Shown here: piece by piece, positions 26,300 through 38,699 of the stretch | Layout of the letters: each line of letters starts with the position of its first letter | Numbering within the stretch: the stretch's first letter is position 1 | Assembly: GCF_040581485.1 (NCBI RefSeq) | Contig: NC_090133.1 | Coordinates: 23,214,139 to 23,278,138 of the forward strand | Source: Linepithema humile | Lineage: Eukaryota; Arthropoda; Insecta; Hymenoptera; Formicidae | DNA: 64,000 nucleotides | Direction: 5' to 3' | The notes under the pieces: generated by a model | What the model was told of the DNA's origin: nothing | Databases searched by the model: none | The model's input: only the letters and a program-made list of their open reading frames with translations | Position numbers and translations under genes: made by a program

Positions 26300-26399
26300 G
26301 AAAAGCTTCGAGCTGGATGAGGTCGACGACAACTCGGAAAACCCGATGCCGCGCCTTCTCAGTCCATCGCTGATGTTTCTTTCTTCGTATTTCTAGCGG
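26300..26399 (+). other. Candidate 100-nt internal exon
   Basis: The left border is a strong 3' splice site: a T-rich tract (TTTTTCTTCTGTTGTAG) ending at 26299. The right border is a strong 5' splice site, CGG|GTAAGT, with the intron beginning at 26400. One frame is open for 31 codons from 26301, acidic near its start (ELDEVDDNSEN), and ends in TAG at 26394-26396, three bases before the donor. The other two frames stop early. It could therefore be an untranslated exon, a last coding stretch, or a poison-type exon. No family was recognised. A chance pairing of good splice sites is possible. Confidence 0.35.
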
Positions 26400-28920
26400 G
26401 TAAGTTTTCACATGAATAGTCGATCGATTATTACGATTCAATAATGGCGTACGGGAAACAGTTCAAGTGCACTAATCATAGAGATCTCGTGGCTTCAAGT
26501 ACTATTTATCCATTTCGTTGGTTTATCTTTTGGAACGCTCGATACATTTATTGTTCAAATAATCGTGATTTAGAAACAAATAATTTTCAATAACCTTTCC
26601 CAGTATTTATTTTTGAATTTAATCAATTTTAACTTTAGTTTTTTATATTTTACTCTTAAATTATAAAATTTACATTTTAATTTTTAAATTAAAAATTTTT
26701 AAAACTTTCTGAAAAAGCTTTATATAAAATGTATGGTCTGTTTTTGAATTGTCACATTAAATTTACGATTTGGAGACTGTAAATTTTTTTTACATAGATT
26801 GAATTATGTTTTATATAGAAATTATTTTCAATAATGAAGCTATTTCTATATTTTAACGGTTAAAAAATTAGTCGATAAATGTTTCGATATCAAAGGAGCA
26901 AATATGTGTGCAAGTGAATGGGAGAATATAATTTAGAACTTGAATTGTTTTTATCGGAGATATTTCACTTTCTTTGTATATCATACTACTTTACGGTATT
27001 TCTATTACATTAATGCTTTACTGTATAGTATCGTCTGTCAAAAGTAATAGTAATATACCCTGTGACCTAGATTCGAACTCGTGTTCGCAATATAATTTCC
27101 GCATAATTCCGCGTTTGTGTTAGTATACAGGGTGTGCCGGTGGCAAGTGAGGCATAAAAACGTTGCAAAGAATCAACTATTATTAATTTGCAAATTTTTA
27201 AGTGCTATTGCAAAAGTGTTTAATGCGATAGTAAGTAAACATTATAGGGCGTATTGTAAAAGGTTTGCGGATCGAAAACACCATTAATACCAGAGAGACG
27301 TTGCTTTTGAAGATTATTTCGGAAATATAAAACCCTTTATTTAAATTGGCGAATTCAAGCACCACGATGACAATATGACACGAATCGATACCGATTTAAC
27401 AAACTTTCTGATTCATCCTGCAAATCGGTGTATATGCATGTAGACGTACGTCGGTGGGTGCGTACGCGCGCGCGCGTGTGTACGGTACAAGCGCGCAATA
27501 TCCAAGCTACCTGTCGGCTATCAACGTCTTCCTACGATTTATCGTGACGTTACACGCGAGCCTTTCCGCATACACCCTTCCGCCTTTCCGCCGGAAAACT
27601 TTTTCAATTCGTACCGGGTGTTTCATCTATTAGTGCAGCGCGAATTTGCCTGGCTATTAATCCTACTTCAGACCTTTTTTCGCGCGCAAAGAAAAAAAAA
27701 AACACGCATTAGCCGGAAAGATGGCTGAACTTTGCGTATGAATGTGTGCGCATATTCGTGATATCTCAACTGATCATTTCCTTTTCACTTCTCTTCTTTT
27801 ATTCGCAGAGAATAATGCTCGCGATTACGTTGATTTTGAATCATTGATTTCCAACTAGATAATTCGTTTATTGAGTGCTATTGCAAAAGCGATGAATTAA
27901 GTGCAAAACATCAGTCAAACAGAGCGAACGATAAGCTAACATTGAAATATAATATACGTAAAAAAAGAAAACATATACAGAGGAAAGAAAAATGTTAATA
28001 TAACTAAATTGTATAATTATCCTTTATTTAAAATATTTATACATCTAAATTAGACATGTGTCAGAGTAATTAACAATTAACAAATTTGTGGAATTTAAAA
28101 CAACAATATAGTTTTGTTGACGCGTTTAATTTGTGATTTATCACATGTGCTACACATTTCTGCAAAGTTATAGATTTTTTAAGTTTCGAATTAGTGAATC
28201 TTTCTTGTATTGATCGAAACAGCCACTGCCTACTTTAGACTGAACTCTATTCTATTCTCATTATGTATTTAATTACTTGCAGCCACTATAGCGTTCCATA
28301 TCGATAAGAAAAGTTTGGAAAGTGAATACTTTATGCATTACTGCGCATTGCCATAAGTTAAACAGTTAACTGCAACAGAATAACGTAACGACGTTCATTT
28401 AACGACTTTAGCATCGTGTCATTGTTTGCGACAAGCGTTTTATCCACGCAATTATCACGTCAGTTATGAACGGTTTTTAGATATGAAAAAGTAGTGTATA
28501 ATTTTAGCGTTATTTACGAGACAAGTTAGTGTTTTAAAACGAAATACTAATTACAGATATCAGATAAGTTTATATGGTTTATATGGCAATAAAGTTTATA
28601 TGGTTTCGCAAATAACAAACTTTACAAAAAATTGCGCAAACTTTGTTGGTCGATATTTTCTTAAAAATAAAAAAAAAACGTTAAAACTTGTGATAGCTTG
28701 TAATATTGTAATTCTTTGCATAATTAGAATTTATTAGAATTTATTTGATATTTTACGAATACAAAATACATTTTTAAATTTCAAGGACTCTTAGCTTAAT
28801 CAAATTGCGTTTTTATCCGCTGTTATTAAGTAGTCTGTCTGTTAAAGTTTACCATGTGTGAACAATTTCTATAATATTATAAATTCATGCTCTTTGTAAA
28901 AACAAAAGAATAATTGGAAT
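26400..28920. other. AT-rich noncoding stretch
   Basis: Mostly AT-rich. It contains a TATACAGGGTGTG repeat-type end near 27124, a short (CG)n/(TG)n tract at 27463-27482 and a GC-richer patch at 27420-27720. A GTTTATATGG motif recurs near 28567-28603. The region 26640-26890 may be an eroded repeat. No coding signal was seen. Confidence 0.55.
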
Positions 28921-28929
28921 TAACATGTA

Positions 28930-29430
28930 GAAGCGTGATTGGAGTAAACGGGCAGCGCCGACCGAAATTAATTTTCTCGATGAGAAATAATCCCTCAGAT
29001 TGCGAGGAGTCGATTCTCCGACCGCATGTACGCGGGCATTAATACATCCACGTGCGCGCCGCAGTTTGCTATGCACAAAGGGCGAAGGGCTGCGCGCGGC
29101 GCGATTCAGGCGAGGGGTAGCAGAAGATATTAATGCCACCGATTAATGCTCTAAACGTTACGTTAATCGCCATTAGCCGTTCGCCGCTTCGAACGGTCGA
29201 ACTGCGCGCAGATCAACATTGTTTGCCGATCACATACATGTCGCGCGATGTGAAATACAACGCCGTGTCTCACGAATGTAAAGCGCGCGCTGCGAGCGCG
29301 TCCGTTGTCGTGATCACGTTCTGCTCGTATTATAACGAATTACCGCCGATGATGGAATACCGTGGCAACGAGTGACAGTGATTAGTAAATGAGTTGTCGC
29401 TGTTTTGCCATCCTATTGCTGGCTGTCGCG
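28930..29430. promoter_or_regulatory. CpG-rich island
   Basis: About 500 bp of GC-rich DNA containing ATTAATGCCACCGATTAATGC, a near-direct repeat of homeodomain-type ATTA cores (29130-29150). Frames of 80-84 codons on opposite strands lie side by side and are unrecognised. Confidence 0.28.
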
Positions 29431-29439
29431 CCACGTGAG

Positions 29440-32320
29440 CTGTCAAGCTCGCAAACGGATTAAGGTTCGTTACGTATGAATTGATCGAAATAATTAGTTT
29501 CCCTCTTTTTTTCCGAATGATTTATCTTCTCAACAAATCTCACAAGTTTTTCAAACTATTATCCACGATATTATTTTTTAATATCAAGCGCATATTTATC
29601 AAAAGAAAAAAAACTGGCATCTTTTATGAGCTAGATTTATATGATCGTGAAAACTTGGAGATATTTTAGGAAATTTTTAGATAGCTTGTTGCTTTGTAGT
29701 GAATGTTGTATCCATCTAAAAAAAAAAATATTGTATTCCATTTAAACTTGTGTGTACCTGTCTACAATCATCTTTTTAGTTTTGCAACATAATCATACAA
29801 CCGCTCGATTATCGATTGCGAAAAATCACGTTTGATGCAGAATTCTGTCAGTATGCGATTCGAAAATTTAATTGAAATTCCGGACTACACCGGGATTAAA
29901 AGTAAGCGTTGTTTGTTATTAAATAATATCGCGCGCGATACGCCGTGTTAATATTGACATTCGACGATAGGATACGCGGACGTGCGTAACATCAGATTAA
30001 CGTTGCAGTGTGAAAACGCGTAATCGATATGGTTGCCCGTGCATTTGCAACGATTTCCATGTGGAGGTGAATGCTTTGCTGATATTAATTCACTTGGTTC
30101 TATCACGGGAGGATCGCGTTTTACAGTTTTGCAGATTTACAATTTTCATATTGTACTTTAAAATCGCGCGTCCACAAGTATGTTTCGCACTTGTTTTATT
30201 GTCTTGTGCGAAGTAATTAACATATTATATATTGCATGTGTTTTTAATGAAAAAATTCATCTGGGATATCTACAAAATGCTAAGTTTTAGCAAAGTTATA
30301 TTTGCATTTTCTGCAAATGTAATATAAGTGCGCGAATTGGAATGCTAGTAAAACAATGTCGGTAAAAGTCAACTCCAAATGCATTACACGCATGAGAATG
30401 ACAATATTTTATTAAGCATTATATTAGATGAATCTGATAATATTTATGTTAAATTTATATATGTTTTTTTTTATCTTATTTGATTACGCTTCGATCATTT
30501 TTACACAGTCATATTGAGAAAGTTAAATTAATCACTAATCATTTAATTGTAATGCAATATTTTTGATTTTTTTATTATTTCAAATAAATTATAAGTTTTA
30601 AAAGTGGTATTACAACACTTGTGAGAAAATAAGCAGCATTTGAAAAGCATCGCCGTTCGCATTGACATTACGATACAGTAGAACTTTCATTATATTGATG
30701 GATTTAGAAGCGTACGCCAATCATATGTAATTGTGTGTTTTTTTTTTAATATAACCATTCAGGTTCCTATAATATAAATTTGTCTCATATTGTAACGTCA
30801 AACGATAAAAATATGTTTTCAGGCACGTAACATTTTTCAAACTTTTTGATGATTTTTAATTAATTATTAGGTACTTAATATATATGGGGCTATAATATAT
30901 ATGCGTATGGAATATTTGTTTTTGTAACGTACCCAATATTTATTCATATTTAATATAATATCTAAATCTAACAGAAAAATTTTCATTGTTTTTATAATGT
31001 AAACGAATTCATTGATATTTATTCATCAGATATAGACATGCAAGATAATTTTTATATATACAAATACGTACATAGAAATGTAGTTTTAAATTAAAAGATA
31101 ACTGTTAGATACTCATGAAAGACATTCCTTCAACACAATATAATTTAGTTGCATTTTGACCCTCACTTGAGTGAGAAAGATCCTAATTTTTGCTGTTTCA
31201 TGTGATACGTTTGATGTAATTGTAAATTCCGCCATGTCGACAAAACTGAGATTCAAACTCGATCAATATTACGAGCAATTCGCGAGTTAGGTTACACTTA
31301 ATTACAAGACACAAGCGCCGAAGCTTACACCTTCTCGTCGTGATTACGTGATTACGTGAACTATAAGCCGTTGTCCCGTTGAGTCCTGTTGAGCACACAA
31401 TTACAAAGCTTTTATAGGACAATCTGAAATTACGTATGTCAAACACAGTTATTGCACGTTTGTACAGAGAGGAAGGATTGGTTTGAATTAGTAAATATAA
31501 AGTGAAAGCCGATCCGACGACAACCACTATATGTTGTGCGATAAAAGATTGGCTGTGTTTTCGTTAATTTAATAACGCAACTCATAAACACAGCCCCGCG
31601 GATAAAACTTTTAATTATAAATATTAATCTCGCGCGCGCCGTTAAAAGGCAAGCCTGCCCGGCGTGTTGTTAGAAAGTCGCCAAAGCACGGATTGTTAAA
31701 ACGAAATTAACGCGGCTCGCGTATATACATGAGAAAGTCGGTCGCGTTTTAAACTTTTCAGCGATGTTTCATGCCTACTGACGAAAGTGATTCTGCCGAA
31801 CTTTTAATTGCACCCGGATAAAAATAAGTACCGATGGCGAATAACTTTACGTAATAATGCCGAACTCGTCGCGCGAATACAAAATGTAGGAATTAATTAT
31901 TTTAATACATTACGACTCGGAAAAGGGGATGTTATTGCATTACTGTGTTTTGTGATGTTCTATGCTGGATGAGGTGAATATCGTAATATAAGCGTATATA
32001 AGCGTAATATAAGTAATATAATTATATCATAATATAAGACAATAAAGTGATTTTCCGTATAAAAATACGCTGAAAAAGTAGAATAACGTTTTTTTACGAT
32101 TTTATTATTAAAAAGCCCATTTTTAAAGTTGGAAAATTTAATAACAAATTTTAATTAACTATGGTATTAATATGAGATGACTATAATTATGATTCTTGGG
32201 CGCACTGTATATAAGTATGTGTACGAAATATATAATATTAATTATTAAACAATTATCGTTTCTCGTCTTGTGTAAAAAAAAATGATCAATAATAGCTCGA
32301 ACAACACTGTACAAAAACTA
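29440..32320. other. AT-rich noncoding stretch
   Basis: Almost 3 kb with no gene signal. It contains a loose hairpin near 30296-30329 (TTATATTTGCA against TGCAAATGTAATATAA) and a tandem CGTGATTA motif near 31336-31360. AATATAAG motifs repeat at about 31985-32040. A moderately CpG-rich patch lies at 31590-31740. Confidence 0.55.
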
Positions 32321-32329
32321 ACGGAACTG

Positions 32330-33080
32330 CGTGATGTTTGACGAGGTAAAACCGTAGCAATTAAACGCGAATAACTAGCGTTACAGCGGGAGGCGGGAAG
32401 GGGAGGGGGAGAAGGGATTTTCCCGCGTGTTAAACGCGGAGTCAAAGTGACGCTCAATAGAGAGGCTGGCCAGCTGTGTTTTAAGCTTCTTAACCGTTCT
32501 CCGAGCGGCAGGTCGCCGATGGTGCGGCCCGCAGCCGGCAGTGAAACGTCAATCGACGAGTTACGCGTCCGCCGTCCACGAGCAATTTCGGGAAATGGTT
32601 TGGATCACGGCCTTTTAGCCCGTGGCGAAGCGGATGAGTGTGTACGTAGGCGCGGGATTGCGGTACGCGATTTTGCGCGCGTATGTGTGCTGCTATGCGT
32701 ATGTGTTGCTCGGGGGTGCGTGTGCGTGTCAATGGACGCGTTGAAAGAGCTGGTCAAAGGGCCGGCCGCAGGCCGCCACACATTTGCGCTGGTGTACACA
32801 CTTTCTCGCAGTGCGGCACAACGACGGGCTCTTTGCCCGGCTCGCGACACACCGCGCGAAATTGCGCTCAGAAAAGAGAGTTCGTCCGTAGGTCGACAAT
32901 AGGTCACAATGGTATCGTACTCGCGCGCAGTATCGTGCCGGTTTATCGGTTCACCGAGTGTACAGAGTTACGATATGACGATTATGAGCGTCCGTCTCAG
33001 CGCGTATTACCGCAACTGCACACGAACGAACTTGTCGATTAGTATACCTGGCTATATCTGTCAGATTGGGGCGCGATGTT
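32330..33080. promoter_or_regulatory. CpG-dense island
   Basis: About 750 bp of GC-rich DNA with TGCG/CGTG-rich stretches. It has overlapping frames of 151, 119, 100 and 80 codons on both strands, the pattern expected when few stop codons arise in GC-rich DNA. None resembles a known protein. Regulatory function is inferred only. Confidence 0.3.
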
Positions 33081-33089
33081 TGTTTTATG

Positions 33090-33449
33090 CGTGTGTTTGA
33101 TTAGGATTCCTGAATATATTTTATCAAGGCAAATTAAGCTATCCAAGACAAATTATCAAAATATGATAAATTATATATGAAAATAATTTGCTAATTTTTT
33201 TGCTTTGAAAAGTAATTTTTTTGCTCCAATTATTAAAAAGTTACGAAGGGCTAGATAGCTTAATATATCTATTTTATCGTTACATTTCCAACTCAATATT
33301 TTGCTCCCACCTTTGATCCCAATTTTTCGCGTAATATACGACATATTGAATTAAAGTAGCAGACAATATATTGACTGTTTTCGTATATTTCAAAATACGT
33401 CTCAATTATTTGCATATTATTTTTCATTTCTCATATTTTCTTTGCATTT
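33090..33449. other. AT-rich noncoding stretch
   Basis: Nothing recognised. Confidence 0.5.
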
Positions 33450-33472
33450 CTCTCTTTCTCTCTCTCTCTCTC
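33450..33472. repeat. Short (CT)n microsatellite
   Basis: About 23 bp of CT repeat with one TT interruption. Confidence 0.9.
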
Positions 33473-34025
33473 ATTTTTTATGAATATAAATTTTTATCAA
33501 ATAAATGTGTCTGAAATGAAGATGGATCCAAATTTTGAATCCAAGATGAAATAAATTTGTCTACAAGTAAAAAATTGCAATTTTACTTTACATCATAATT
33601 TTAATTCATAATTTACTCGAGCATACGTTTCAAGTAGCAAACGTTGACGCGTGTGTACATATATGAATGAATATGAATGAAATACTAACAGCCGGCTGCG
33701 TGTAACGATCCTTTTATGAAACATCGGACTCATTTCATAACTCGCAAGAGTTTGCCTTTTTATTTTTACATTTTATCAAGTGCTCAAAACACGAATCAAC
33801 GGCTGTGCGCAATATTTCTTCATATACACATATGTAAAATTCAGGTCAACGCACAAAAAGTTAATAATTTCGTTATTGACTGCTCTTGAAATGTAGCTAC
33901 TGCAAGATTTTACATCTTGTGTCGGCCGTGTAAAAACATATGAACCACCTTGTGTTTTATATGCAATTTAAAGAGGAGGAATAATAAAAGATGATAACTT
34001 GTCTCAATTTACATATTTTATGTGC
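33473..34025. other. AT-rich noncoding stretch
   Basis: Nothing recognised beyond a small TGAATGAATATGAATGAA repeat near 33664. Confidence 0.5.
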
Positions 34026-34029
34026 AGGT

Positions 34030-35040
34030 ACATGTAGGTATTACGCAATTCGCACGCGCGCACGTGCCTCATGAAATAATCGCGAGTTTTGGATAAAAGA
34101 TAAGCTTGCGTTAAAAACGAGTCGAGCGTGGCTCGCACTTTGTAGAGCAACAGTGCCAGGTGAATCCAGGTGAATCCAAGTGACGGTTAGTCCATCGACT
34201 CCACTTTGAGCGCGCTATTACGTCAACCAGCTCTCTTCCTGTCGATCCGCGCGGTAGGATGGCAACGCCAGGGTGCGGTGATTCGCGCGCAGCGCGAATC
34301 TGCATCTGGCGGAGTGGAATATTTTCGGCGTCCGGAAATATCCGCAGAATATTTCCGTCGTCATGAATTTTTCCACTTTCGCTCAAGTTTTTATGCGAGA
34401 GCGCCGTTGCGCGCATGCTACACTATGCGGGAAACGTCGGCACTATATTCCGTGAAATATATAACGCGATTTGGCGGCAAAAATTGCTTCCTTGCCGTAG
34501 TGCAATGCGAAGCAGTTCGGGTGTTTTATAGGGCGGTACCGCTGTATTAAGAAAAAAATGTTGTGCGCTGCGCGCGGGAACGCGCGGAAACACGGTCGGG
34601 AATTATAATGCAGCGTGCAACCGATCCTCGTTTTGATGCCGTTAGGATACGTTAATTATCCAGATGCCCGTATAAATCATTAAAATTTCGGCGTGAGCGT
34701 ATGCGAGGGCCTGGGCATGTGTGTGTACTTTACGCGTAATGATGTTGTGCGTTATCGTTTACATAATTTAGATGAGCGCGCGGGGAAGTTCCGCTGAAAT
34801 TTGGAAATGTATATTTGAATGGTGCAATGAGAGCGAGAACGGGCGCGTTGAAGCGGAGTACCGCGCGTTCGATGCGCCGACTTTTCGTTTATGAGCGTCG
34901 ACAAATTCGCTAAACTCACAGGCAGAATCCATCGTGGGAAGCGCTCGCGATATTTTACGCGAATATGTGCACGATCAAACTTTCCAGCGGACGTAACGCA
35001 CTAAATTGTCCCGTAATGTGTGTATTGATGTTAAAAGCGG
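34030..35040. promoter_or_regulatory. CpG-rich island with compact hairpins
   Basis: It contains a tandem CAGGTGAATC duplication (about 34157-34178; CAGGTG is an E-box). A perfect 9-bp-stem hairpin lies at 34280-34300 (GATTCGCGC / GCGCGAATC, 3-nt loop), and a second hairpin at about 34339-34361 (GGAAATAT / ATATTTCC). Frames of 101 and 114 codons overlap on opposite strands and are unrecognised. Function is unknown. Confidence 0.3.
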
Positions 35041-35047
35041 AGGATAA

Positions 35048-35192
35048 AACCGTGTAATCTTTAATTCATTTTGTCCTCAGCGAGGGATTATCGGAACGTT
35101 ATTCTCTCTTTCGACTGTATGATTAAATTTCAAAGACATCGAGTTTCCAAACGAAATCCGATTCGCTCTGATAATTAACAGATTACACGGTT
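35048..35192. repeat. 145-bp segment with inverted terminal repeats, MITE-like
   Basis: AACCGTGTAATCT at 35048-35060 is the exact reverse complement of the 13 bases at 35180-35192. Pairing continues into TTAATT on the left against AATTAA on the right with one bulged base. The interior has no coding capacity. The size and layout fit a small nonautonomous DNA element. Target-site duplications are not clear, so a chance inverted repeat or a structured RNA remains possible. Confidence 0.4.
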
Positions 35193-35519
35193 AGTCGCTT
35201 CGCGCGACTGAACGGAATTTTTAAAATGAGTGGCTTTCTACTTTGACCAATAGCGAGCTACTTTACACGTAGATCGTCGCTAATGAAGTATAAGGTAGAA
35301 CGCCTACGTTCGCGTGTCATCTCATTTATGTCTTTCCCCCCTTCCCCTCTCTCTTCCCACCCCTCTCTCATTCCAATTTTTTGATCAATAAAGTCTACGT
35401 TTATATTTCATTTTATACCACTCATATACATTGCAGCGTCCGCGTTCTCGACCTCTCAACAACCCGTGCCCCGAAAATTGGTTCGTCACGCCGTGTTTGT
35501 ACGCACGTACACGCGAACC
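35193..35519. other. Noncoding stretch
   Basis: Ends in a C/T-rich segment (35335-35370). Nothing was recognised. Confidence 0.45.
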
Positions 35520-35529
35520 CTCTCTTTCC

Positions 35530-35565
<36 letters not shown>
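35520..35565. repeat. (CT)n microsatellite
   Basis: About 45 bp of CT repeat with short interruptions. It creates the Ser/Leu and Arg/Glu runs of the crossing frames. Confidence 0.95.
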
Positions 35566-35566
<1 letters not shown>

Positions 35567-36010
35567 CACGCGCCCCGGCGTGACGCAAAATTCACGCCAC
35601 GATTTGTTTGGTCGAGCTGCTTCCCCTCTGCCGCCCTTCCCCGACCAACCCTTCGCGTTTTGCATCCTGCCGCATGTATCCGCGGATATCTGTTTCATTG
35701 TTTTTCACGTATTGTTTGAGATAAATAATACGCCGGCGCGCGTCGATCCCTTTTTTTTTCCGTACTTTATTCGCAGAGCGCGCGTGGCGTGGCGGCTCGT
35801 CGTCGCTGCATTCAATTTCACATACTCGCGCCTGCCTGCGTACGCATACGAGTCTAACGGGAACGGTATTATATGTTTTCAGCTCGTTCGGATAAACAGA
35901 GCGTCAAATATTTGAAGAGGTTATTTTTATCGAGTTTCGATTAACCCTTTTCAGCTCCGATCAAGTTCTCCGTTATTCGATGCGAACCCTCGCGCGGGCA
36001 CAGACAGGGA
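35566..36010. promoter_or_regulatory. CpG-rich short island
   Basis: GC-rich flank of the CT array, with a 149-codon frame (35466-35915) that is open mainly through the repeat and GC-rich sequence. No motif was recognised. Confidence 0.25.
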
Positions 36011-38025
36011 CACGATGTGAGGGGAGCGAAAGTAGCGGAAAACCGACAGATGCGATATATTATACATATATTATACATCGACTGCCTGATAAGAAGGACT
36101 TTTATTTTACATTTTATGTATTAATTACCGAGGACGGAAAATACACAGTTTGCACCTTCAATGAAAAACTTGCACACTTAGACGCTCGTATGTCTTTCAT
36201 TATGCAATGAATTTCTCAAGTGAGTCATTTTGGCGGTCACCCGGGACTCATTCGCCGACTTGACGCTCCACGTCAGATAAATTCATTATCTTGCTGACAA
36301 ACTGTAGTTTCTCCAAAGGCAAAGTGTGTCTAATTAAAATATAGACAGTCATGTAGACAAAGGATGGAACAATCTTTTATCGAAATTGTGCATAAAATCG
36401 TACGCGAAGTGATTTTCGAGAGCGTATTTTACCTTTGTTTTATCTTTAACGGTAAAACAATATCTTGATAAAAACAAAATCTTAAGTATACAATCTTTAC
36501 CTTAAATTTGATCCCGTTTTTCTAGAAATCACTTTGGATAACGAAGACGTTGAACGAAGCGCTCGTATTTCTTAAGAGTTGAAAGATTAATACCGCTTAT
36601 TGTTCTTATTACGAGCGTTAATCGCATTATATTTTTATTCACATGATGTAGAAAGCGTTTAGTATTTCTCATCATTCCAGAGCGAGCAATATCCTATTTA
36701 GACAATATTCACAGATTGCTGCGTAACATCTCATCTCAGGTTGGTCTGTTAGTTATTAATGGCGGCTCGTGTTAAGGCGTCTCGAGTATTTATGAGTCGA
36801 TTAATATGTAAGGCGCCTTATATCTTATGTAAGGTGGCGTTCAAAGTATCAGCCAGATTTCAAAGACGTCAGACCGTGAAGTCTCTATTAATATTTTGCA
36901 GCCTTAACGAGGGCTGATATTAAGTAATCTTGCTTTCGGCGTAAAGCACTTTTGCGAGCCGCGTTGTCGGCTTTCGACACACTCGCCTTTGACGTTGAAA
37001 ACTTCTAGCTAAATGGATGAACCAATTTAAAAGAACGTTTAGGTACGAAGAGAAGGAGGCACTTCCGCGTAAACTCTAATCGTATTAAATGTATGCGTAA
37101 AACAATTATTGCATAAATATTTCACGTCACCGAGTTTTTTTTTTGAATAATTTATTATATGATGATTTGTAATAAAGATGTTCTCAAAAAATATGTCGCT
37201 CAAACGTGAAATATGCGATATAAAGACGTTTGTTAATGTATAGTAGTCTGACAATAGCGATAAAATTATAAAAGAAATTATTTGAAGCGTATTTACGATA
37301 ATTCTGATTAAGTTTGATAAAGATACCGATTAAGATAATGTGCTTTTTTTGTGTTTAATTGTAAAGCACTTCTTGTATTTTATGCACGTGACAATATGCA
37401 ATATTATATTTTCAATTGCATTACAATGCACAATTTTTTTTATTATACTCGCGCACACACATATACGCACAAAAAGAGACGCGTTAACCGTGTCGTTTAT
37501 GATTTACGTTCGCATATTCGTTTGAGCGAATAATATTCCTCGTGAAATCGATACGGTTCCAACATACCAGTGACTGTCAAACCGCACATTTCGTAAACAA
37601 TTTGTACATTATAATATTAGAATGTAGAAATATTTCCGATATACGCCTTTTAATTATTTATTATAGAAAATTTTATTGCATCAGTAGCTTGTATTGGTGC
37701 GGAGAAAAGTTGGAACTGTGTATAATGTTGAGGAAATTAATCCAAAAGAATATTATTGAATTGCACAATTTATTTAGCCATAAATTTACTTCCGCTTATT
37801 TGATTTTATCATTACTATACACCAGAGGTTTCAAGTTGTTTATGAAACTTTGATGTTACAGTTTAAAAAAATAAGATGCGTTAATAGTTTAGCGAAAGTC
37901 GATTGGCAATGACATTCTCACGGAGATTTATTCCGGTTTTTAAGCGAGAGATACATCCCGAGGTGGATGCTTCATTTATCGGCCAAGACATGAAAGTCAC
38001 TGTTTTTCTCTTTTACGTACACTCG
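36011..38025. other. AT-rich noncoding stretch
   Basis: It contains a TATATTATACATATATTATACAT duplication at about 36056-36078. GC-richer patches lie at 36220-36290 and 36940-36990. No gene signal was seen. Confidence 0.55.
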
Positions 38026-38029
38026 GAGC

Positions 38030-38450
38030 GCATCCCGATGCAACTGTACGTGAGCCAATAAGACGTTTCGATAAAACTGAATTTACGGTTTGAAAACTCG
38101 GCGCGCGGCTCGGCTTTTATTGCCGTCGTATGTCGGGTACTTCGGGTGGCAGATAGTAGCGTGGAGTACGTGCGCCCTGAGGGAGTCGATTACCCGGTAG
38201 CACGCGCTAGAACATCGCCGGTTAATTGGAGATGCGCTGGTTCGAGCTCCCGGTTCTGTCCTTAATGAGCTCCGACGACGGCCGTCATCCTGCCCCCGGC
38301 ACTCCGTCCTCGACTAAAGAGACGTCCATGCGATTTCCTCCGTGAAAAAGCTGTTTCTGTCAGCCGACTGCCTCTCGAACGGATAATACCGATTTAAAGC
38401 TTGCGTCGTGGATCCACTGCCGGAAATTGTTGTTTATAAGCGTTACACAC
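38030..38450. promoter_or_regulatory. CpG-rich island
   Basis: About 400 bp of GC-rich DNA with a GGTTCGAGCTCC sequence near 38240. That resembles a tRNA B box, but no cloverleaf forms around it. No frame was recognised. Confidence 0.25.
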
Positions 38451-38699
38451 TTGACACTTTTGCCGGAGACATGAACTGTCTTACGATTACATTGAATCGA
38501 TACCGGCTTTGGTCTGCGAGATTAGACTTTTTTTTTCTTGTCTGACAAAGAACAGTTTTTTAATAGTTTTTTGCGCACTGAATTTTAATCGAGTTCCATC
38601 AGTATTTTGTATATCAGAATTTTGAAGAAATTGAAGAAAAATATTGCTAAATGGAATTGCCGAATATGCAAGGCCGTCTATTATTATCTATTCGTTCGA

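Noticed and set aside
32447..32902. 151-codon plus-strand frame
   Set aside because: Overlaps three other frames in both directions in CpG-dense DNA; the Cys/Val run comes from TGTG/CGTG repetition.
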